A DNA stretch of 9,533 nt from positions 1 through 9,533 of the forward strand of contig JBQTJY010000075.1 in assembly GCA_052386635.1 (NCBI GenBank), read 5' to 3'. Position numbers and translations under genes: made by a program. The notes under the pieces are model-generated. The model did not search any database and was not told the origin of the DNA. It saw only the letters and a list, made by a program, of their open reading frames with translations. Of this stretch, positions 1 through 5,890 are shown piece by piece. Numbering within the stretch: position 1 is the stretch's first letter; each line of letters begins with the position of its first letter. Source of the DNA: VHBM01 sp052386635 (GTDB taxonomy: Archaea; Thermoproteota; Nitrososphaeria; Nitrososphaerales; Nitrosopumilaceae).

Positions 1-291
1 TTTTGATATTTTGATCTTGTCAAAATTTCTCATATCTAAAATAATTCCATCCCCAAGTGCGCTTCCAACAAGTCCCGTACCTGCACCTCGAGCTGTTACA
101 GAAATTTTTCTTTTTGATGCAAAATGCAAAACTGAAACAACATCTTTTAGGTTCTTTGGAATGACAATAACTTTTGGTTTTATTTTGTATGCACTAGAAT
201 CTACAGAATAATACTCTAAAACTTCATTATCCCATAAAACCTGTCCATTGATTGTTTTTTCTAGTTTTTTCCACAGCTTTGATAAATTCAT
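1..291 (-). CDS. FAD-linked oxidase, GlcD/D-lactate dehydrogenase type (N-terminal part, cut by window edge)
   Basis: Reading the minus strand from the ATG at 289-291 gives 97 codons open to the window edge, so only the N-terminus is present. The protein begins MNLSKLWKKLEKTI, has a stretch (about residues 37-60) resembling the start of the FAD_binding_4 fold (KPKVIVIPKNLKDVVSVLHF), and then the glycine-rich loop RGAGTGLVGSALGDGIILDM at about 68-87. In this family the equivalent loop holds the FAD pyrophosphate. The family oxidises 2-hydroxyacids such as glycolate or D-lactate; the substrate cannot be told here because the C-terminal domain is missing. The 41-nt gap from the next gene holds an AT-rich stretch (TAATATG on the minus strand near 314-320), at the right distance for a leaderless promoter. 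The family call is fairly secure and the substrate is open. Confidence 0.85.
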   Translation of the reverse strand, partial: MNLSKLWKKLEKTINGQVLWDNEVLEYYSVDSSAYKIKPKVIVIPKNLKDVVSVLHFASKRKISVTARGAGTGLVGSALGDGIILDMRNFDKIKISK

Positions 292-332
292 TGATTTATC
301 AAATATGCCATATCATATTATGTAGTAAATTA

Positions 333-1718
333 TTAGAACTGTAAGGGCGTTCTGTAATAGTCCCAACGTTCTGGATCAAACTTTTTCACGAATTGCACAT
401 TTTCATACGTTTGTGTGCGTCTTTCTATTACATCGCGGAGTGCAAAACTTGTCAGATACTTGTATTTTTTGGCATGTGCTAGCATTGTAAACATGTGGCG
501 CAGCTCTCTACCTCCCTCATGACCCCAGTATCCCATTTTTAGTGAAATGGGTTCTAAAAAGATGGTATTTCCTAAACCCCAGTTTTCGTCTTGGATTCCA
601 AGACGCAATTTGTAATTTTCAAGCGGCCCTCCCTTTGCATATCCGATTATTTCGCCTTTTTGGTTTCCAAGTCTTAATGTGTTTAGTATGGTACTTGGGT
701 CTCTTACAGACTCTGCAAAATTATCTCTTGCAAATTGCAACGGTTTTGGTAATTCATCATAAATTGCAAGCAGTGTCTCAATAAAATTTTCGTCGTTTCT
801 TAACGTCATAGAATCAATTGTTGGAACAAGCTTTAGACTGTCATAAACAAAATTTGAGTGTATTTGGATTTCTTGTTGTCTTAGATTTAAAAATCCTAAT
901 ACATTATTCATGAAATTTTTTCTCATCTGGCGAGGCAGCGATGCTAGAACCCTTTCAGTCATCTCTGCTTCGTTATTTAGCAAATCTTCAAAATATGCAA
1001 CAGATCTGCGTACGATAAGGGATGGATGCCACGCCAAAGCATGTGCGTTCATTTTTGCCATCTCCATTCCTTTTTTGAAATCCCCCAACGCATAACCACT
1101 TACTCTATCAACTATGGAAAGAAACCATCCTAGCTTTAGATAGTGCTCCTGTTGTTGTGGATCATCTTTTGTTAGAGGTAATTTTTCAAAACATTCCTTT
1201 ATCTTTTTTTCAGCATTTTCTTTTAACTCTCCCTTCCATGGATAAGTGGTTCTTAGGATAAGCGCAATTACTATATTGATATCAAGTCCTGCTTCTCCAA
1301 TCAATAACTGTGCATTCTTGTCAGTTAAGAGAAATTTTATTACGTTATCTTCGTGTGGCTTGTCTACACTTTTTTGTGGATCAAAGTCATGAAACAGTGC
1401 AGCAGTATACAGATATTTTAGATCATTTGGTTTAATCGACTCTAGTGAGCTTTTCCAAACAGCTGCCATAAGCGTTACATAAGTTACCTCCAACTCGTGG
1501 TTGATATTGTGGTATCCATAGTACTCTGCACCAAGACCTTGTGACTCGAAAATTTCTACGGTATAATCAAGCATTTTTGTAAAACACGGTGTGTCAAGGC
1601 CCATCAAAATGGCTCTATTTTCGATTTCATTTTTTAGAGTCGTAGTTCTTTGGACTAGCAACAGTATCACGATCGCTATGTCGCTTTTAAACATGTAGGA
1701 AATTCGCGATTTTTCCAT
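333..1718 (-). CDS. HD-domain protein with GNAT-like C-terminal domain
   Basis: This protein is about 461 residues from the ATG at 1716-1718. The N-terminal half carries an HD-type metal phosphohydrolase signature: a histidine in YHNINHELEVTY near residues 68-80, then ALFHDFDPQ with the HD pair near 110-111, then further helices. HD domains usually hydrolyse phosphate esters, often of nucleotides, using bound metal. From about residue 300 the sequence looks like an acetyltransferase (GNAT) fold: LRNDENFIETLLAIYDELP, then KGEIIGYAKGGPLE, then FLEPISLKMGYWGHEGG followed by a helix and KKYKYLTSF. This second assignment rests on pattern only. The start is uncertain: TTG 1727, ATG 1718, ATG 1694 and the methionine of MGLDTPCF are all in frame, and the first clearly conserved-looking stretch begins near MGLDTPCF. 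No good TATA box lies 26 nt before 1718; an AT-rich stretch near 1771-1784 is the likeliest promoter, giving a short leader. The substrate is unknown. Confidence 0.8.
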   Translation of the reverse strand: MEKSRISYMFKSDIAIVILLLVQRTTTLKNEIENRAILMGLDTPCFTKMLDYTVEIFESQGLGAEYYGYHNINHELEVTYVTLMAAVWKSSLESIKPNDLKYLYTAALFHDFDPQKSVDKPHEDNVIKFLLTDKNAQLLIGEAGLDINIVIALILRTTYPWKGELKENAEKKIKECFEKLPLTKDDPQQQEHYLKLGWFLSIVDRVSGYALGDFKKGMEMAKMNAHALAWHPSLIVRRSVAYFEDLLNNEAEMTERVLASLPRQMRKNFMNNVLGFLNLRQQEIQIHSNFVYDSLKLVPTIDSMTLRNDENFIETLLAIYDELPKPLQFARDNFAESVRDPSTILNTLRLGNQKGEIIGYAKGGPLENYKLRLGIQDENWGLGNTIFLEPISLKMGYWGHEGGRELRHMFTMLAHAKKYKYLTSFALRDVIERRTQTYENVQFVKKFDPERWDYYRTPLQF

Positions 1719-1796
1719 GTGAGACAAGGAAAGTTTGAGAGCGCCTCAAAACCATGAAAGTAAAATTCATTACAATTAATTTTGAATTGGTAAATA

Positions 1797-2195
1797 ATGG
1801 TAATTGACGACAACATACTTTCTAATATAACAGAAAATAATGCGAATCGTGATTATACATTACATCTTGATAAAAAATCATACCAACTAAGAGATGTATT
1901 CATTACAAAATCACAAACGCCACTGACAAGACCAAACATGCGAGGTGGAGTTTATTTTTCTGATACATTTCATTATAGGATAAAGGCAACAGTCGATGAT
2001 ACTACAATAATTCCGTTTCTGTCAAAGGCAATGCTTGGACCAAATACAGAATTTAAGAACCTAAAGATAACATCAAGTTTAAAAAAAGACGGAAACACAA
2101 AAAAAATTTCCTTGTATACGAATCTTACAAATACAATGCAAAGCTCATCAAAACTAGAACTGAATATGGTTATTGTAGATCTAAAAGAAGAATAA
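1797..2195 (+). CDS. Conserved-looking small protein of unknown function
   Basis: A 132-residue protein with an ATG start. I do not recognise a family. It has no signal peptide or membrane segment and looks soluble and beta-rich: alternating hydrophobic strands (KSYQLRDVFIT, GVYFSDTFHYRIKATV, KKISLYTNL, SKLELNMVIVDL) separated by polar turns rich in Lys, Thr and Asn. The ORF fills the space between a divergent gene on its left and a convergent gene on its right, leaving a gap of only one base before the stop of the J-domain gene. That tight fit and the absence of a competing ORF support it being real. An AT-rich run at 1771-1780 (TACAATTAAT) lies about 22 nt upstream of the ATG and could be its TATA element, shared with the divergent HD gene. 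Confidence 0.7.
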   Translation: MVIDDNILSNITENNANRDYTLHLDKKSYQLRDVFITKSQTPLTRPNMRGGVYFSDTFHYRIKATVDDTTIIPFLSKAMLGPNTEFKNLKITSSLKKDGNTKKISLYTNLTNTMQSSSKLELNMVIVDLKEE

Positions 2196-2196
2196 T

Positions 2197-2745
2197 CTAC
2201 AAGGCATCATAGTATTCGTCGTAGCTTTGTCGCAGCTCAGCATCGGATAAAATTTCATACGCCCTGTTTATTTCAGCCATTTTTTCTTTTGCCAATGGAT
2301 CTTTATTTTTATCGGGATGTAACTTTTTGACAAGTACACGATATTGTTTTTTTATCTCATCAGGGGTTGCATTCTTTTGTACATCTAAAACTGCATAACA
2401 GTCAGGAAGTGTTTTATCTTGTAATGCTTTTTTAAACTCTCTATGACTTACATCCTTTGGTCTACCAAAATCAATATCATCGCTTGTCCATTCTGAGTGA
2501 TATTTTTCGTAATCGTGATCCCTTTTTGATGCAAAATCTTTTGCATCATAGGTAGTTTTTTTTCGCAAAATTGAATCACGCAACAGGTAAATCACTAGAC
2601 CCATAACTATTGCAATCGAAACAGAAAATAAAATAACCAAATCAGTAGCACTAACATCGGGGACTAGATCACGCTCTTCTGAGCTTTGAGCAAACACTTG
2701 TTGAAGCGAAATTAAAAAAATCATCAAAAAAATCCGTCTCTCCAT
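2197..2745 (-). CDS. Membrane-anchored J-domain (DnaJ-like) protein
   Basis: A 182-residue protein from the ATG at 2743-2745. Residues 1-20 (ending QQVFAQ) look like a signal peptide or first hydrophobic segment. A clear transmembrane helix follows at about 34-55 (DLVILFSVSIAIVMGLVIYL), then a basic cytoplasmic-side patch RKK. The C-terminal 70 residues are a J domain starting at DCYAVLDVQKNATPDEIKKQ, with the invariant HPD at 143-145 and the helix IV region AYEILSDAELRQSYDEY. J domains stimulate the ATPase of DnaK/Hsp70. With HPD intact, this one should recruit Hsp70 to the inner face of the membrane. It lacks the Gly/Phe, zinc-finger and C-terminal substrate domains of full DnaJ, so it is a specialised J protein rather than the general cochaperone. 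Its stop lies one base from the stop of the convergent gene. Confidence 0.88.
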   Translation of the reverse strand: MERRIFLMIFLISLQQVFAQSSEERDLVPDVSATDLVILFSVSIAIVMGLVIYLLRDSILRKKTTYDAKDFASKRDHDYEKYHSEWTSDDIDFGRPKDVSHREFKKALQDKTLPDCYAVLDVQKNATPDEIKKQYRVLVKKLHPDKNKDPLAKEKMAEINRAYEILSDAELRQSYDEYYDAL

Positions 2746-2800
2746 TATTTATTCATGGATTTGCTAGATTTTTTCTAGTTTTCTTCTATCATCAGAAGTA

Positions 2801-2810
2801 CTTTATTTAT
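2801..2810 (+). promoter_or_regulatory. TATA box for the first TPR gene
   Basis: The run CTTTATTTAT resembles the archaeal TATA consensus and is centred about 23 nt upstream of the ATG at 2829. That distance would place the transcript start at or very near the start codon, so the mRNA is probably leaderless. No Shine-Dalgarno-like sequence precedes the ATG. Confidence 0.55.
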
Positions 2811-2828
2811 CAACACCAAATACTGGGT

Positions 2829-3053
2829 ATGAGTATAGACGAGCTAGCAAAAAAAGGCAAAATCCTACTTGGAGAAGGCAAATTTGAAGACGCACTATCC
2901 TATTTTGAGCAGGCACTTGCCTTGGACCAAAATAACGCAGATTTGTGGAATGATAAAGGTGTGGCATTACGAAGCTTGGGCAGGTACCAGGAAGCCTTGG
3001 AGTGTTTTAACAAGTCACTTGAGATTGAGCCTCGTGACAAGGAAGCGTCATAG
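2829..3053 (+). CDS. Small TPR-repeat protein
   Basis: A 74-residue protein made of two tetratricopeptide repeats. The first spans roughly residues 4-37 (ELAKKGKILLGEGKFEDALS, FEQALALDQNNADLW) and the second 38-71 (NDKGVALRSLGRYQEALECF, NKSLEIEPRDKEA). The canonical TPR positions (Gly/Ala at 8, Tyr/Phe at 11, Ala at 20, Pro or its substitute near 32) are kept. TPRs are helical hairpins that bind other proteins and have no catalytic activity. Two repeats is short for a stable TPR solenoid, so it may work as a dimer or with a partner. The next gene on the same strand, 74 nt downstream, is a four-repeat TPR protein with very similar repeats, suggesting tandem duplication. The start is supported by the TATA box about 23 nt upstream. 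Confidence 0.82.
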   Translation: MSIDELAKKGKILLGEGKFEDALSYFEQALALDQNNADLWNDKGVALRSLGRYQEALECFNKSLEIEPRDKEAS

Positions 3054-3127
3054 TTGTAATTTATTGACACATTGTTAATTTGTGGCGTACAAAAATCATT
3101 ATCTCTTAAATGTAGAAAATAATTCTA

Positions 3128-3613
3128 GTGGATCTGTTAGAAGAAGCATACAATTTTTGTGAAACAGGCGAGTACGAAAAGGCACTCAAGTGTTATGATA
3201 AAGCATTGCAAAAAAACCCCAGCAACATAAAGGCACTAATTGACAAAGGCGTAACACTGCAAAACTTGGGCCAAGTAAAAGAGTCCATTTTGCTTTATGA
3301 CCGTGCACTTGAGCTTGAACCAAAAAACATTGATGCAATGTTAAACAAGGGCTCTGCACTACACACACTAAAGCGATTTGCAGAAGCAATAAGATATTAT
3401 GATGAGGTTCTAAAACTTGATAAAAAAAATACAATGGCATTTGCATACAAGGGACTCTCACTAGCAGAACTTGGCGAAGTCGAAGAAGCGTTAGAATATT
3501 TCAAGAGCGCACTGAAGCTTGACAAATACTATGACTTGGCAAACATTAGCATAGAAAAGGCAAAAGAGATCCTCAAATCATACAAAAAACTTACCCAGTC
3601 CAGCTTGGATTAA
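3128..3613 (+). CDS. TPR-repeat protein
   Basis: A 161-residue protein starting at GTG, with four tetratricopeptide repeats at about residues 3-34, 35-68, 69-102 and 103-136. Each contains a helix pair ending in patterns such as CYDKALQKNPSNI, LYDRALELEPKNI, YYDEVLKLDKKNT and YFKSALKLDKYYD. A charged helical tail (IEKAKEILKSYKKL) acts as the cap. It has no signal peptide or membrane helix, so it is a cytoplasmic protein-protein interaction scaffold; partners cannot be deduced. A weak TATA-like TCTTAAATG at 3103-3111 lies about 21 nt before the GTG, so the gene probably has its own promoter despite following another TPR gene. Its stop codon overlaps the stop of the convergent zinc-finger ORF by 4 nt. 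Confidence 0.85.
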   Translation: MDLLEEAYNFCETGEYEKALKCYDKALQKNPSNIKALIDKGVTLQNLGQVKESILLYDRALELEPKNIDAMLNKGSALHTLKRFAEAIRYYDEVLKLDKKNTMAFAYKGLSLAELGEVEEALEYFKSALKLDKYYDLANISIEKAKEILKSYKKLTQSSLD

Positions 3614-3783
3614 AACACAGTAACATCGCCAGGGGCTGGCTCTCTTCGTTGGCTTTTTTTATGAAACTCGATAAACTCTTTGTGTGTAGTTTCTTGATGT
3701 TTTCGTAGCTCTTCGATATTTTCAAACATATCGTGGCATAGGTAGCATTTTGGTTTGTGCTCATCAACAAGTGGTAGTACCAA
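3610..3783 (-). CDS. Small C2H2 zinc-finger protein (start unclear, in-frame stop upstream)
   Basis: From a TTG at 3781-3783 this minus-strand ORF gives 57 residues with a classic single C2H2 finger. The segment KCYLCHDMFENIEELRKHQE continuing to TTH has spacing C-x2-C-x12-H-x4-H, with Phe and Leu at the usual core positions. A basic, proline-containing tail follows (HKKSQRREPAPGDVTVF). Such single fingers in archaea may bind DNA, RNA or protein; the role is unknown. In the same frame an ATG at 3832-3834 opens MSESKKDN and is then stopped by TAA at 3808-3810. The residues after that stop (PKTTLTSDLVLPLVDEHKPKC) look like a sensible continuation. The true product may therefore be 73 residues with the stop a recent C-to-T change or sequence error, or translation may start at TTG 3783. 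The 3' end overlaps the convergent TPR stop by 4 nt. The finger itself is certain; the start is not. Confidence 0.72.
   Translation of the reverse strand: MVLPLVDEHKPKCYLCHDMFENIEELRKHQETTHKEFIEFHKKSQRREPAPGDVTVF
3628..3660 (+). terminator. Possible hairpin plus T-run terminator of the second TPR gene
   Basis: Fifteen nt after the TPR stop, GCCAG-GGG-CTGGC (3628-3640) forms a perfect 5-bp stem with a 3-nt loop, and a run of seven T follows at 3654-3660. Archaeal termination relies mainly on T-runs, so the T-run is the stronger part and the hairpin may be incidental. The site lies inside the convergent zinc-finger ORF, where it encodes part of the proline-containing tail and adjoining residues. 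Confidence 0.35.
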
Positions 3784-3841
3784 ATCACTAGTTAGTGTCG
3801 TCTTTGGTTAATTATCTTTTTTTGATTCAGACATTCTTTAG

Positions 3842-3851
3842 TTTTATATTT
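3842..3851 (+). promoter_or_regulatory. TATA box for mqnE
   Basis: TTTTATATTT is a strong TATA-like element centred at about 3846. Counting 26 nt downstream puts the transcript start at the in-frame GTG at 3872 rather than the TTG at 3860, which lies only 13 nt from the box centre. The same box reads AAATATAAAA on the minus strand and could also serve the divergent zinc-finger gene, with a start near 3820. Confidence 0.6.
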
Positions 3852-3871
3852 GATAGAAATTGCCTCATTTT

Positions 3872-4969
3872 GTGCTAGAAAAACTGGTAAGAGAATCGCA
3901 GGCCTTGGATAAAGCAATTGCAGGCGAAGAGCTATCATTTGATGACGGCATGGAATTAATGAATTATGAAAACCTGCATATGCTTGGAGCCGTTGCAAAC
4001 AATTCAAGGCAAAAACTAGTAGGAAATACTGTTACCTTTGCTGCCTCATACTACATGAATTACACAAATGTCTGTGCGGCAAGCTGCCAGATGTGTGCAT
4101 TTTATAGAAAAGGAGATGAGAGTGATGCATACACGTTAAGCCCTGAGCAAATCGAGAAAAGAGTTGCACTTGCAAAACAGATGGGTGCAACCGAAGTTCA
4201 CATAGTTGGCGGTTTTCATCCAAAGTTGCCTTTAGACTATTATGAAGACATGATGAAAATCATAAAAAAGAACCATCCAGAGCTAAACATCAAGGCATTT
4301 ACTGCAGCGGAGATTTTCTATCTCTCAAAGCTTACAAAAAATTCTGTAAAAGAGATTCTTTTGCGACTAAAAGAAGCAGGACTTGATTCTATGCCTGGTG
4401 GCGGGGCTGAGCTTTTTCATCCTGATGTTAGAAAATTTATTGTAAGAGGAAAATGTTCAGGACCGGAATGGCTTGATACAATAGAGCAGGCCCATAACCT
4501 TGGAATAAAAAGCAACGCAACTATGCTTTATGGTCATGTCGAAAAACCAGAACATGTAATTGATCATTTAATCAAACTACGTGAGCTTCAAAAAAAGACG
4601 CAGGGATTTATCACATTTATTCCGCTCAAGTTCAGCTTGGATAACACAGAGCTTGAAAAAGAAAAACTTGTCAAGCACGAGTGCTCATCAATTTATGATC
4701 TCAAAGTAATCGCATTATCAAGACTGATGCTTGCAGGCCAGCTAAACAACATCTCTGTTTACTGGGTAGCATATGGAAAAAAACTTGCCCAGGTTGCACT
4801 AGCTAATGGTGGAAACGACTTGGTTGGAACTGCATTTTCTGAGGAAATCTATAGAGCAGCAGGCAAGCCAACAAACTCTTCTGTTATGGAGCTTGCAAAC
4901 ATGGTTAAAGAAATTGGGCTAAGTCCTGCCCAACGTGATACATTCTTTAACATACTGCAAAGATTTTGA
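3872..4969 (+). CDS. mqnE: Aminofutalosine synthase MqnE (radical SAM)
   Basis: MqnE adds the radical from S-adenosylmethionine to the 3-(1-carboxyvinyloxy)benzoate made by MqnA, yielding 6-amino-6-deoxyfutalosine in the futalosine route to menaquinone. The protein is about 365 residues. It has the [4Fe-4S]-binding cysteines in NVCAASCQMCAF (C-x3-C-x2-C, near 68, 72 and 75), then TEVHIVGGFHP, KAFTAAEI, SMPGGGAELF and SNATMLYGHVEKPEH. The PGGGAE and SNATMLYGH signatures are typical of MqnE and separate it from MqnC and from CofH of F420 synthesis. I chose GTG 3872 because of the TATA distance; TTG 3860 would add four residues. Its stop is two bases from the stop of the convergent thiamine-binding gene. 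mqnD lies about 1 kb downstream on the other strand, which supports the pathway call. Thaumarchaeota are known to make menaquinones. Confidence 0.93.
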   Translation: MLEKLVRESQALDKAIAGEELSFDDGMELMNYENLHMLGAVANNSRQKLVGNTVTFAASYYMNYTNVCAASCQMCAFYRKGDESDAYTLSPEQIEKRVALAKQMGATEVHIVGGFHPKLPLDYYEDMMKIIKKNHPELNIKAFTAAEIFYLSKLTKNSVKEILLRLKEAGLDSMPGGGAELFHPDVRKFIVRGKCSGPEWLDTIEQAHNLGIKSNATMLYGHVEKPEHVIDHLIKLRELQKKTQGFITFIPLKFSLDNTELEKEKLVKHECSSIYDLKVIALSRLMLAGQLNNISVYWVAYGKKLAQVALANGGNDLVGTAFSEEIYRAAGKPTNSSVMELANMVKEIGLSPAQRDTFFNILQRF

Positions 4970-4971
4970 AG

Positions 4972-5283
4972 CTAACTTGACTTGAGGTACTTGTTTACAG
5001 ACTCTAGTTTTCCTTCAAGTGTTGATTTTTTGTCGTTTCTAGAGTCAATCTTTAGTATTGCCTCTACTCGCTTTACGCCCATCATGTGAACCGCTTCAAT
5101 TACGCGCTTTGAGGCTTCAAATATTTTGTCGATATTATCAGATTCTAGTATAGTTCCCATAGGTGTTACTTGATATCTTATTCCTTGAAAATTTTGGATT
5201 GCCTCAATTCCCCTTGCAATGTATATGCTTGCACTTGTGGTATCTGTTCCCATTGGATAAACGCTAATTTCTGCATGAACCAA
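4972..5283 (-). CDS. MTH1187/YkoF-family thiamine-binding protein
   Basis: A 103-residue protein of the MTH1187 (DUF77, thiamine_BP) family. It runs MVHAEISVYPMGT, then a stretch matching QVTPMGTILE, then KRVIEAVHMMGVKRVEAILKID, and ends ESVNKYLKSS. These conserved positions cover the whole family length, including the small PMGT turns and the RVxxxxKID strand. Members form ferredoxin-like dimers or tetramers, and some bind thiamine or related pyrimidines in the cytoplasm; the physiological role is poorly defined. The start is TTG at 5281-5283, the only start codon giving the complete first beta strand, and it lies about 26 nt from a TATA-like TTTTAA. It converges on mqnE with a 2-nt gap, so it is not in an operon with it. 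Confidence in the family is high; ligand binding is inferred from relatives. Confidence 0.88.
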   Translation of the reverse strand: MVHAEISVYPMGTDTTSASIYIARGIEAIQNFQGIRYQVTPMGTILESDNIDKIFEASKRVIEAVHMMGVKRVEAILKIDSRNDKKSTLEGKLESVNKYLKSS

Positions 5284-5304
5284 TGAAAATACTTGTAATA
5301 TTGG

Positions 5305-5314
5305 AGTTAAAACC
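5305..5314 (-). promoter_or_regulatory. TATA-like box for the thiamine-binding protein gene
   Basis: On the minus strand the sequence reads GGTTTTAACT, with TTTTAA at 5307-5312. Its centre is about 26 nt upstream of the TTG at 5283, the expected spacing for a leaderless transcript, and this favours that TTG as the start. The box is in the 36-nt gap after the upstream membrane-protein gene. Confidence 0.45.
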
Positions 5315-5319
5315 TTGTC

Positions 5320-5604
5320 TTATGTTGCAGGCTTTTTTTCTATCTTTTTTGCGCCGCCTTCTTTTCTCTTTTTTCTTGCACCAAAGCTTATCAGAACAAG
5401 CAAAAATCCAATACCTGCTATAATTCCTGACAACAATCGCATGTCTTGGTTTTGTTGTTGTGCCATCAAAAGATCAAGGGCTTCCTCTTCTGTCATGCCA
5501 GATCTTCCCGTAGGGATTGTGGCATCAAGGTATATGGTAATGGCTAGCCCAAATGTTACCATTACAATGCCGGAGACAAGAATTTTTTTGTCAACAAGCA
5601 CCAT
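5320..5604 (-). CDS. Small two-helix membrane protein of unknown function
   Basis: A 94-residue protein from the ATG at 5602-5604. It has two predicted transmembrane helices, about residues 8-26 (ILVSGIVMVTFGLAITIYL) and 57-75 (LLSGIIAGIGFLLVLISFG). They are joined by a polar loop with an acidic, Gln-rich part (TEEEALDLLMAQQQNQ). A strongly basic tail follows (ARKKRKEGGAKKIEKKPAT). By the positive-inside rule the Lys/Arg tail is cytoplasmic, so both ends face the cytoplasm and the loop faces outward. I do not recognise a named family; it looks like the small membrane proteins common in Thaumarchaeota. It has its own TATA-like element and lies 36 nt from the start of the downstream thiamine-binding gene, on the same strand. 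Confidence 0.75.
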   Translation of the reverse strand: MVLVDKKILVSGIVMVTFGLAITIYLDATIPTGRSGMTEEEALDLLMAQQQNQDMRLLSGIIAGIGFLLVLISFGARKKRKEGGAKKIEKKPAT

Positions 5605-5616
5605 TTTTCTATTTTG

Positions 5617-5629
5617 TTATAATAAAATA
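5617..5629 (-). promoter_or_regulatory. TATA box for the two-helix membrane protein gene
   Basis: The minus strand reads TATTTTATTATAA, an AT-only run with a TATA-type core, starting about 25 nt and ending about 13 nt before the ATG at 5604. The position suits a leaderless or near-leaderless transcript. The run is long, so the exact box within it is unclear. Confidence 0.45.
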
Positions 5630-5646
5630 AGATAATTATTAGTTGC

Positions 5647-5865
5647 TTATCGGTACAAGTCAAACTCTGGGCTTCGTTTTTTTTCTTTGACCTCGCCTAG
5701 TACTGCCTTTACTACTTCGGCATGGTTGTAAGTCAGGTGGCGCAAAAACTTGGCTGACTCGTCTGCCCTTGTAAGGTCATCTGCAAAAACAAACCTTGTA
5801 CTGCTTAGCTCATTCATCAATTCATGGCATTCCTTGCATGGCTGAAAGTCTAAAATCAGTTTCAT
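5647..5865 (-). CDS. Small CxxC protein, possibly zinc-binding
   Basis: A 72-residue protein from the ATG at 5863-5865. No named family is recognised. It begins MKLILDFQPCKECHELMNEL with a C10-x2-C13 pair followed by His14, continues through a strand-like segment STRFVFADDLTRADES, then has FLRHLTYNHAEVVKAVLGEV with His43 and His48 spaced x4, and ends in a charged tail (EKKRSPEFDLYR). The C-x2-C and H-x4-H pairs could together bind zinc in a C2H2-like way, but the 29-residue spacing is much longer than in a classical finger, so this is inference. It has no signal peptide or membrane helix. It stands alone, 42 nt from the gene after it, with a TATA-like box about 30 nt upstream. Confidence 0.72.
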   Translation of the reverse strand: MKLILDFQPCKECHELMNELSSTRFVFADDLTRADESAKFLRHLTYNHAEVVKAVLGEVKEKKRSPEFDLYR

Positions 5866-5890
5866 ATGGTCTTGCCTGTGTATTTTCAGA

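Noticed and set aside
11..211. Plus-strand ORF of 66 codons at the left edge
   Set aside because: It lies opposite the FAD-linked oxidase, whose minus-strand frame shows a clear FAD-binding glycine loop; the plus-strand translation has no recognisable features.
542..1095. Two plus-strand ORFs of 80 and 61 codons inside the HD/GNAT gene
   Set aside because: They are shadows of a long ORF with recognisable domains and lack promoter-like spacing or family signatures.
1753..1755. Minus-strand ATG at 1755 as an upstream start of the HD/GNAT gene
   Set aside because: It is out of frame with the main ORF and reaches a stop after 22 codons. It could only be a short upstream ORF or part of a frameshifted N-terminus, and nothing else supports either.
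3591..3788. Minus-strand ORF of 65 codons opposite the TPR 3' end
   Set aside because: It is in a different frame from the C2H2 finger that occupies the same bases and shows no motif; the finger frame has the correct Cys and His spacing.
5315..5635. Plus-strand ORF of 106 codons over the two-helix membrane protein
   Set aside because: Its hydrophobic and Cys-rich stretches are the antisense image of the membrane helices. The minus-strand protein has sensible topology, a basic tail and its own TATA box.
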